Shown here: positions 54,701-64,000 of the stretch, piece after piece
Layout: the number at the start of each line of letters is the position of its first letter
Position numbering within the stretch: the first letter of the stretch is position 1
Source: Eutreptiella sp. 'Long Island Sound 2002'
Taxonomy: Eukaryota; Euglenozoa; Euglenophyceae; Eutreptiales; Eutreptiaceae
Length of the DNA stretch: 64,000 nucleotides
Reading direction: 5' to 3'
Assembly (NCBI GenBank): GCA_964036045.1
Contig: OZ038378.1
Location: 185,975,128-186,039,127, forward strand
Notes under the pieces: generated by a model
What the model saw: only the letters and a program-made list of their open reading frames with translations
Told to the model about the DNA's origin: nothing
Database searches by the model: none
Translations under genes and position numbers: made by a program

Positions 54701-57700
54701 ATATGAGGCGTGTATTCCCCTGAAGTATGGAGATCCAATTCACAGACTGAACCAACAGATCAAACAATCAATTCCTGGGACCAAACTGTTTGCAGTCAAC
54801 CGTCCACAGCCAAATCTCAGGAAGCGCTGGCACAGAGCGCTGGTAAAAACCCTGAATGATCTGGGGAATGTCCAGCCAGCTGCAGACAGTTTGTCTATGG
54901 ATGCCAGCCTGTTGTTGAATTGCAGGGCAGCAGCTGAAAATGGCAACTGCAGCCAGAGTAAGCGCCGCCGCGTCGCCTGAACAGGTCGCGCACACTGCCA
55001 AAATATCATGTGTTTTGAATATTTGTGAATGCAATTCCTGTGCTATGCACATGTATTTTCAGTGAAGTCAGTGAACCAGATGTATAATACACCAGATGGA
55101 ACACGCCAGTAAAATGACGGATGTCTGCATGTGTGACACACGCACTGATGTGAGATAAAGAATGTCTTTTTGAATATCCTGTGTTATCTCACGCTCAGAC
55201 TGATGAGGGCCTAGTGTTGGGCCGAAACCGGTCTCGTTTTTTGGCTTTGTTTGTGGACGCTTGCATGTGAGCCGTGTGTGAAGTAGCCCGTGACCACCGC
55301 TGATTTTCTGATTGAGGACCCCTTCTCAGGATTTTCCGGCGAGGACAAGCTCAAAGCTCATCCCAAAAAATTCCAAAAAAATTCCAAAAACGTCCTGGCT
55401 GTGCAACTGTGTCTGTTGCATCCAAGGCAATACATTTCTCTATGTATTTCACAGAATGCTTCGTGTTTCGGAATTTCAGGTTGTTCCTGCACCGCTGTGA
55501 ACCGCATGTACGGCCATGGCTCCTTGACATGCGACTGGCCACAGTGTGCATGTCAATGTATGGGCCAGTTTACAGCATCTGCACCCAGAAACCAAAGCCC
55601 ATTTGGGCGTGGAATGCTGTGAATTGTGAGCCAGTGGTGGCATGCGGTTCAGAATTGGGTACGCACTTTTATGCTGTTCGGCAATTTGCTGTGTGGCACA
55701 ACTGATTGCCCACTTGCACCTGGCCTGGCTGTGCACAATTTTGCCCATAATTTCATTTTTTTGGAATTTTTTGGAGAGTGCCATATGAGGCGTGTATTCC
55801 CCTGAAGTATGGAGATCCAATTCACAGACTGAACCAACAGATCAAACAATCAATTCCTGGGACCAAACTGTTTGCAGTCAACCGTCCACAGCCAAATCTC
55901 AGGAAGCGCTGGCACAGAGCGCTGGTAAAAACCCTGAATGATCTGGGGAATGTCCAGCCAGCTGCAGACAGTTTGTCTATGGATGCCAGCCTGTTGTTGA
56001 ATTGCAGGGCAGCAGCTGAAAATGGCAACTGCAGCCAGAGTAAGCGCCGCCGCGTCGCCTGAACAGGTCGCGCACACTGCCAAAATATCATGTGTTTTGA
56101 ATATTTGTGAATGCAATTCCTGCGCTATGCACATGTATTTTCAGTGAAGTCAGTGAACCAGATGTATAATACACCAGATGGAACACGCCAGTAAAATGAC
56201 GGATGTCTGCATGTGTGACACACGCACTGATGTGAGATAAAGAATGTCTTTTTGAATATCCTGTGTTATCTCACGCTCAGACTGATGAGGGCCTAGTGTT
56301 GGGCCGAAACCGGTCTCGTTTTTTGGCTTTGTTTGTGGACGCTTGCATGTGAGCCGTGTGTGAAGTAGCCCGTGACCACCGCTGATTTTCTGATTGAGGA
56401 CCCCTTCTCAGGATTTTCCGGCGAGGACAAGCTCAAAGCTCATCCCAAAAAATTCCAAAAAAATTCCAAAAACGTCCTGGCTGTGCAACTGTGTCTGTTG
56501 CATCCAAGGCAATACATTTCTCTATGTATTTCACAGAATGCTTCGTGTTTCGGAATTTCAGGTTGTTCCTGCACCGCTGTGAACCGCATGTACGGCCATG
56601 GCTCCTTGACATGCGACTGGCCACAGTGTGCATGTCAATGTATGGGCCAGTTTACAGCATCTGCACCCAGAAACCAAAGCCCATTTGGGCGTGGAATGCT
56701 GTGAATTGTGAGCCAGTGGTGGCATGCGGTTCAGAATTGGGTACGCACTTTTATGCTGTTCGGCAATTTGCTGTGTGGCACAACTGATTGCCCACTTGCA
56801 CCTGGCCTGGCTGTGCACAATTTTGCCCATAATTTCATTTTTTTGGAATTTTTTGGAGAGTGCCATATGAGGCGTGTATTCCCCTGAAGTATGGAGATCC
56901 AATTCACAGACTGAACCAACAGATCAAACAATCAATTCCTGGGACCAAACTGTTTGCAGTCAACCGTCCACAGCCAAATCTCAGGAAGCGCTGGCACAGA
57001 GCGCTGGTAAAAACCCTGAATGATCTGGGGAATGTCCAGCCAGCTGCAGACAGTTTGTCTATGGATGCCAGCCTGTTGTTGAATTGCAGGGCAGCAGCTG
57101 AAAATGGCAACTGCAGCCAGAGTAAGCGCCGCCGCGTCGCCTGAACAGGTCGCGCACACTGCCAAAATATCATGTGTTTTGAATATTTGTGAATGCAATT
57201 CCTGCGCTATGCACATGTATTTTCAGTGAAGTCAGTGAACCAGATGTATAATACACCAGATGGAACACGCCAGTAAAATGACGGATGTCTGCATGTGTGA
57301 CACACGCACTGATGTGAGATAAAGAATGTCTTTTTGAATATCCTGTGTTATCTCACGCTCAGACTGATGAGGGCCTAGTGTTGGGCCGAAACCGGTCTCG
57401 TTTTTTGGCTTTGTTTGTGGACGCTTGCATGTGAGCCGTGTGTGAAGTAGCCCGTGACCACCGCTGATTTTCTGATTGAGGACCCCTTCTCAGGATTTTC
57501 CGGCGAGGACAAGCTCAAAGCTCATCCCAAAAAATTCCAAAAAAATTCCAAAAACGTCCTGGCTGTGCAACTGTGTCTGTTGCATCCAAGGCAATACATT
57601 TCTCTATGTATTTCACAGAATGCTTCGTGTTTCGGAATTTCAGGTTGTTCCTGCACCGCTGTGAACCGCATGTACGGCCATGGCTCCTTGACATGCGACT

Positions 57701-60700
57701 GGCCACAGTGTGCATGTCAATGTATGGGCCAGTTTACAGCATCTGCACCCAGAAACCAAAGCCCATTTGGGCGTGGAATGCTGTGAATTGTGAGCCAGTG
57801 GTGGCATGCGGTTCAGAATTGGGTACGCACTTTTATGCTGTTCGGCAATTTGCTGTGTGGCACAACTGATTGCCCACTTGCACCTGGCCTGGCTGTGCAC
57901 AATTTTGCCCATAATTTCATTTTTTTGGAATTTTTTGGAGAGTGCCATATGAGGCGTGTATTCCCCTGAAGTATGGAGATCCAATTCACAGACTGAACCA
58001 ACAGATCAAACAATCAATTCCTGGGACCAAACTGTTTGCAGTCAACCGTCCACAGCCAAATCTCAGGAAGCGCTGGCACAGAGCGCTGGTAAAAACCCTG
58101 AATGATCTGGGGAATGTCCAGCCAGCTGCAGACAGTTTGTCTATGGATGCCAGCCTGTTGTTGAATTGCAGGGCAGCAGCTGAAAATGGCAACTGCAGCC
58201 AGAGTAAGCGCCGCCGCGTCGCCTGAACAGGTCGCGCACACTGCCAAAATATCATGTGTTTTGAATATTTGTGAATGCAATTCCTGCGCTATGCACATGT
58301 ATTTTCAGTGAAGTCAGTGAACCAGATGTATAATACACCAGATGGAACACGCCAGTAAAATGACGGATGTCTGCATGTGTGACACACGCACTGATGTGAG
58401 ATAAAGAATGTCTTTTTGAATATCCTGTGTTATCTCACGCTCAGACTGATGAGGGCCTAGTGTTGGGCCGAAACCGGTCTCGTTTTTTGGCTTTGTTTGT
58501 GGACGCTTGCATGTGAGCCGTGTGTGAAGTAGCCCGTGACCACCGCTGATTTTCTGATTGAGGACCCCTTCTCAGGATTTTCCGGCGAGGACAAGCTCAA
58601 AGCTCATCCCAAAAAATTCCAAAAAAATTCCAAAAACGTCCTGGCTGTGCAACTGTGTCTGTTGCATCCAAGGCAATACATTTCTCTATGTATTTCACAG
58701 AATGCTTCGTGTTTCGGAATTTCAGGTTGTTCCTGCACCGCTGTGAACCGCATGTACGGCCATGGCTCCTTGACATGCGACTGGCCACAGTGTGCATGTC
58801 AATGTATGGGCCAGTTTACAGCATCTGCACCCAGAAACCAAAGCCCATTTGGGCGTGGAATGCTGTGAATTGTGAGCCAGTGGTGGCATGCGGTTCAGAA
58901 TTGGGTACGCACTTTTATGCTGTTCGGCAATTTGCTGTGTGGCACAACTGATTGCCCACTTGCACCTGGCCTGGCTGTGCACAATTTTGCCCATAATTTC
59001 ATTTTTTTGGAATTTTTTGGAGAGTGCCATATGAGGCGTGTATTCCCCTGAAGTATGGAGATCCAATTCACAGACTGAACCAACAGATCAAACAATCAAT
59101 TCCTGGGACCAAACTGTTTGCAGTCAACCGTCCACAGCCAAATCTCAGGAAGCGCTGGCACAGAGCGCTGGTAAAAACCCTGAATGATCTGGGGAATGTC
59201 CAGCCAGCTGCAGACAGTTTGTCTATGGATGCCAGCCTGTTGTTGAATTGCAGGGCAGCAGCTGAAAATGGCAACTGCAGCCAGAGTAAGCGCCGCCGCG
59301 TCGCCTGAACAGGTCGCGCACACTGCCAAAATATCATGTGTTTTGAATATTTGTGAATGCAATTCCTGCGCTATGCACATGTATTTTCAGTGAAGTCAGT
59401 GAACCAGATGTATAATACACCAGATGGAACACGCCAGTAAAATGACGGATGTCTGCATGTGTGACACACGCACTGATGTGAGATAAAGAATGTCTTTTTG
59501 AATATCCTGTGTTATCTCACGCTCAGACTGATGAGGGCCTAGTGTTGGGCCGAAACCGGTCTCGTTTTTTGGCTTTGTTTGTGGACGCTTGCATGTGAGC
59601 CGTGTGTGAAGTAGCCCGTGACCACCGCTGATTTTCTGATTGAGGACCCCTTCTCAGGATTTTCCGGCGAGGACAAGCTCAAAGCTCATCCCAAAAAATT
59701 CCAAAAAAATTCCAAAAACGTCCTGGCTGTGCAACTGTGTCTGTTGCATCCAAGGCAATACATTTCTCTATGTATTTCACAGAATGCTTCGTGTTTCGGA
59801 ATTTCAGGTTGTTCCTGCACCGCTGTGAACCGCATGTACGGCCATGGCTCCTTGACATGCGACTGGCCACAGTGTGCATGTCAATGTATGGGCCAGTTTA
59901 CAGCATCTGCACCCAGAAACCAAAGCCCATTTGGGCGTGGAATGCTGTGAATTGTGAGCCAGTGGTGGCATGCGGTTCAGAATTGGGTACGCACTTTTAT
60001 GCTGTTCGGCAATTTGCTGTGTGGCACAACTGATTGCCCACTTGCACCTGGCCTGGCTGTGCACAATTTTGCCCATAATTTCATTTTTTTGGAATTTTTT
60101 GGAGAGTGCCATATGAGGCGTGTATTCCCCTGAAGTATGGAGATCCAATTCACAGACTGAACCAACAGATCAAACAATCAATTCCTGGGACCAAACTGTT
60201 TGCAGTCAACCGTCCACAGCCAAATCTCAGGAAGCGCTGGCACAGAGCGCTGGTAAAAACCCTGAATGATCTGGGGAATGTCCAGCCAGCTGCAGACAGT
60301 TTGTCTATGGATGCCAGCCTGTTGTTGAATTGCAGGGCAGCAGCTGAAAATGGCAACTGCAGCCAGAGTAAGCGCCGCCGCGTCGCCTGAACAGGTCGCG
60401 CACACTGCCAAAATACCATGTGTTTTGAATATTTGTGAATGCAATTCCTGCGCTATGCACATGTATTTTCAGTGAAGTCAGTAAACCAGATGTATAATAC
60501 ACCAGATGGAACACGCCAGTAAAATGACGGATGTCTGCATGTGTGACACACGCACTGATGTGAGATAAAGAATGTCTTTTTGAATATCCTGTGTTATCTC
60601 ACGCTCAGACTGATGAGGGCCTAGTGTTGGGCCGAAACCGGTCTCGTTTTTTGGCTTTGTTTGTGGACGCTTGCATGTGAGCCGTGTGTGAAGTAGCCCG

Positions 60701-63043
60701 TGACCACCGCTGATTTTCTGATTGAGGACCCCTTCTCAGGATTTTCCGGCGAGGACAAGCTCAAAGCTCATCCCAAAAAATTCCAAAAAAATTCCAAAAA
60801 CGTCCTGGCTGTGCAACTGTGTCTGTTGCATCCAAGGCAATACATTTCTCTATGTATTTCACAGAATGCTTCGTGTTTCGGAATTTCAGGTTGTTCCTGC
60901 ACCGCTGTGAACCGCATGTACGGCCATGGCTCCTTGACATGCGACTGGCCACAGTGTGCATGTCAATGTATGGGCCAGTTTACAGCATCTGCACCCAGAA
61001 ACCAAAGCCCATTTGGGCGTGGAATGCTGTGAATTGTGAGCCAGTGGTGGCATGCGGTTCAGAATTGGGTACGCACTTTTATGCTGTTCGGCAATTTGCT
61101 GTGTGGCACAACTGATTGCCCACTTGCACCTGGCCTGGCTGTGCACAATTTTGCCCATAATTTCATTTTTTTGGAATTTTTTGGAGAGTGCCATATGAGG
61201 CGTGTATTCCCCTGAAGTATGGAGATCCAATTCACAGACTGAACCAACAGATCAAACAATCAATTCCTGGGACCAAACTGTTTGCAGTCAACCGTCCACA
61301 GCCAAATCTCAGGAAGCGCTGGCACAGAGCGCTGGTAAAAACCCTGAATGATCTGGGGAATGTCCAGCCAGCTGCAGACAGTTTGTCTATGGATGCCAGC
61401 CTGTTGTTGAATTGCAGGGCAGCAGCTGAAAATGGCAACTGCAGCCAGAGTAAGCGCCGCCGCGTCGCCTGAACAGGTCGCGCACACTGCCAAAATATCA
61501 TGTGTTTTGAATATTTGTGAATGCAATTCCTGCGCTATGCACATGTATTTTCAGTGAAGTCAGTAAACCAGATGTATAATACACCAGATGGAACACGCCA
61601 GTAAAATGACGGATGTCTGCATGTGTGACACACGCACTGATGTGAGATAAAGAATGTCTTTTTGAATATCCTGTGTTATCTCACGCTCAGACTGATGAGG
61701 GCCTAGTGTTGGGCCGAAACCGGTCTCGTTTTTTGGCTTTGTTTGTGGACGCTTGCATGTGAGCCGTGTGTGAAGTAGCCCGTGACCACCGCTGATTTTC
61801 TGATTGAGGACCCCTTCTCAGGATTTTCCGGCGAGGACAAGCTCAAAGCTCATCCCAAAAAATTCCAAAAAAATTCCAAAAACGTCCTGGCTGTGCAACT
61901 GTGTCTGTTGCATCCAAGGCAATACATTTCTCTATGTATTTCACAGAATGCTTCGTGTTTCGGAATTTCAGGTTGTTCCTGCACCGCTGTGAACCGCATG
62001 TACGGCCATGGCTCCTTGACATGCGACTGGCCACAGTGTGCATGTCAATGCATGGGCCAGTTTACAGCATCTGCACCCAGAAACCAAAGCCCATTTGGGC
62101 GTGGAATGCTGTGAATTGTGAGCCAGTGGTGGCATGCGGTTCAGAATTGGGTACGCACTTTTATGCTGTTCGGCAATTTGCTGTGTGGCACAACTGATTG
62201 CCCACTTGCACCTGGCCTGGCTGTGCACAATTTTGCCCATAATTTCATTTTTTTGGAATTTTTTGGAGAGTGCCATATGAGGCGTGTATTCCCCTGAAGT
62301 ATGGAGATCCAATTCACAGACTGAACCAACAGATCAAACAATCAATTCCTGGGACCAAACTGTTTGCAGTCAACCGTCCACAGCCAAATCTCAGGAAGCG
62401 CTGGCACAGAGCGCTGGTAAAAACCCTGAATGATCTGGGGAATGTCCAGCCAGCTGCAGACAGTTTGTCTATGGATGCCAGCCTGTTGTTGAATTGCAGG
62501 GCAGCAGCTGAAAATGGCAACTGCAGCCAGAGTAAGCGCCGCCGCGTCGCCTGAACAGGTCGCGCACACTGCCAAAATATCATGTGTTTTGAATATTTGT
62601 GAATGCAATTCCTGCGCTATGCACATGTATTTTCAGTGAAGTCAGTGAACCAGATGTATAATACACCAGATGGAACACGCCAGTAAAATGACGGATGTCT
62701 GCATGTGTGACACACGCACTGATGTGAGATAAAGAATGTCTTTTTGAATATCCTGTGTTATCTCACGCTCAGACTGATGAGGGCCTAGTGTTGGGCCGAA
62801 ACCGGTCTCGTTTTTTGGCTTTGTTTGTGGACGCTTGCATGTGAGCCGTGTGTGAAGTAGCCCGTGACCACCGCTGATTTTCTGATTGAGGACCCCTTCT
62901 CAGGATTTTCCGGCGAGGACAAGCTCAAAGCTCATCCCAAAAAATTCCAAAAAAATTCCAAAAACGTCCTGGCTGTGCAACTGTGTCTGTTGCATCCAAG
63001 GCAATACATTTCTCTATGTATTTCACAGAATGCTTCGTGTTTC

Positions 63044-63067
63044 TAACCTAACCCTAACCCCAACCTG
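63044..63067. repeat. Interstitial telomeric insert, 24 bp
   Basis: TAACCTAACCCTAACCCC plus AACCTG interrupts the satellite unit and is flanked on both sides by GTGTTTC (63037-63043 and 63068-63074). This looks like telomere-type sequence added at a repaired break. Confidence 0.85.
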
Positions 63068-63176
63068 GTGTTTCGGAATTTCAGGTTGTTCCTGCACCGC
63101 TGTGAACCGCATGTACCGCCATGGCTCCTTGACATGCGACTGGCCACAGTGTGCATGTCAATGTATGGGCCAGTTT
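63068..63176. repeat. Truncated satellite unit beyond the telomeric insert
   Basis: Continues the 1,082-bp unit from GTGTTTCGGAATTTCAGG with more substitutions than in the array (for example TACCGCCATGG for TACGGCCATGG). It passes directly into repeat R copy B. Confidence 0.9.
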
Positions 63177-63866
63177 ACAGCATCTGCACCCAGAAACCAA
63201 AGCCCAATTGGGCGTGGAATGCTGTGACTTGTGAGCCAGTGGTGGCATGCGGTTCAGAATTGGGTACGCACTTTTATGCTGTTCGGCAATTTGCTGTGTG
63301 GCACAACTGATTGCCCACTTGCACCTGGCCTGGCTGTGCACAATTTTGCCCATCATTTCATGCTCAAGTTTTGCTCGTTCCAAATATCTTCAGATGGCGG
63401 TCAACATGGACGGACCAAGGTGCACACAGGGAGGGATGCTGGTTCTGAGTGCTCAGCCATCTGCTCCGGTTCTGTTGGCATTTTTTACTGTTTTTTGCTT
63501 TGTGCCTTGTTTTGCAGGATTCGCTCGGGAATGTGGATGATTCGTCCGGGGGGTGCCCCTAGGAATTGCATTTCTGCCTCCCCTCCCCACCCCTGGCTTT
63601 GTGTTCTTTTAGTTTTACCAAAATCTCACTTTTTACCTGGCCATCTAAAAAAAAAGATTCTGCTGTTTTGACGTTTATAAACATGCGAATGACTTTTTTT
63701 TTAGATTTTGGATTTCGTTGGAATCTTATTTTTTAGTAGAGAATCTTTTTTTTTAGATGCGAAATATTTTTTTTTAGATGTTTTTGCTCATTTTTTTTAG
63801 CTGTTTATGCTCATTTTTTGGCTGTTTTGACTTAAATTTTAGCTCTTTTCTTAAATTTTAGCGCAT
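63177..63866. repeat. Dispersed repeat R, copy B
   Basis: Matches 32625-33468 with an internal deletion of about 155 bp and scattered substitutions. Unlike the satellite units it continues with TTTCATGCTCAAG, the uninterrupted form of the sequence into which the 0.71-kb segment is inserted in the array. Confidence 0.9.
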
Positions 63867-63900
63867 CTAAAAAAAGGATTTCGCATTTAAAAAAAAGATT

Positions 63901-64000
63901 ACCCCTGCACACAGGGAGGGATTTTGGTTCTGTATTTGTTTGGCATTTCCAAAAATCCACGGCATTTTAGCTCTTCTCCACAAAGAAGGTGTTTTGTGCA
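63901..64000. repeat. Partial further copy of repeat R
   Basis: CTGCACACAGGGAGGGATTT onwards matches about 32870-32965 in repeat R copy A; this part is missing from copy B at the expected place. It is cut by the window edge. Confidence 0.85.

Larger units (their letters stand above)
47776..63043. repeat. 1,082-bp satellite array, 14 full units
   Basis: The marker CCTGGCTGTGCAACTGTGTC occurs at 47820 and then every 1,082 bp to 62968. Units are nearly identical, with rare changes such as G or A in GTCAGTRAACC. The A form is in the adjacent units at 50743, 51825 and 52907 and again at 60481 and 61563, as expected of block duplication. Each unit consists of about 370 bp related to dispersed repeat R and about 0.71 kb bounded by 19-bp inverted repeats. 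The array begins about 70 bp after the stop codon of the EGF/TSP1 gene. Confidence 0.97.

Overview
This is nuclear DNA of a eukaryote, most likely a unicellular alga or other protist. The evidence is GT-AG spliceosomal introns, a secreted EGF/thrombospondin protein with long Ser-Pro tracts like algal wall or matrix glycoproteins, a dynein heavy-chain domain, fragments of several eukaryotic transposon superfamilies, and a short interstitial CCCTAA (TTAGGG-type) telomeric insert. I cannot name the species. There are no operons, phage or CRISPR. Gene density is low: only a handful of loci look like real genes and most of the rest is decayed mobile DNA and repeats. Unusual runs of 8-13 G or C are scattered throughout.

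Layout. 1-9.8 kb: repeat-rich DNA with two unrecognised coding fragments (one ending in a PCNA-binding-type motif), CA-rich microsatellites, a large foldback element (6.2-6.66 kb) and a tRNA-like SINE candidate (8.4 kb). 9.87-10.64 kb: an intact single-exon gene for a membrane-anchored AsmA-like protein. 10.6-18.3 kb: no convincing gene; a GC-rich island near 17 kb. 18.3-27.6 kb: a transposon graveyard with pieces of a DDE (HARBI1/IS4-like) transposase, a retroelement-like piece, a hAT transposase C-terminus, a broken pogo/Tigger-like transposase and an 0.88-kb element with inverted ends. 28.0-28.6 kb: a short intronless ORF carrying only the dynein stalk/microtubule-binding region. 32.0-32.7 kb: the last two exons of a small Ser/Pro/Lys-rich gene whose 3' end is shared with a dispersed repeat. 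34.3-35.4 kb: a four-exon gene of unknown function, two of whose three introns carry the same 18-bp palindrome at the branch-point position. 37.15-42.86 kb: an element bounded by ~50-bp inverted repeats and filled with about 25 copies of a 193-bp satellite (with a six-unit higher-order repeat) plus three copies of a 165-bp coding-compatible repeat. 43.7-47.7 kb: a 1,329-residue type I membrane protein (EGF, TSP1, Ser-Pro, EGF, transmembrane helix, 11-residue HPE repeats). 47.8-63.04 kb: 14 nearly identical 1,082-bp tandem units, each with a hammerhead-ribozyme-like core. The array ends at a 24-bp telomeric insertion, followed by a second copy of the dispersed repeat seen at 32.6-33.5 kb.

The most promising novelties are (1) the palindrome/hairpin placed at the branch point of introns, (2) the 1,082-bp satellite with hammerhead-like motifs, built from a dispersed repeat plus a 0.7-kb insert with 19-bp inverted ends, and (3) the higher-order 193-bp satellite enclosed by inverted repeats. 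The genes show no obvious joint pathway; the window is better understood as a repeat-dominated region between a few unrelated genes.
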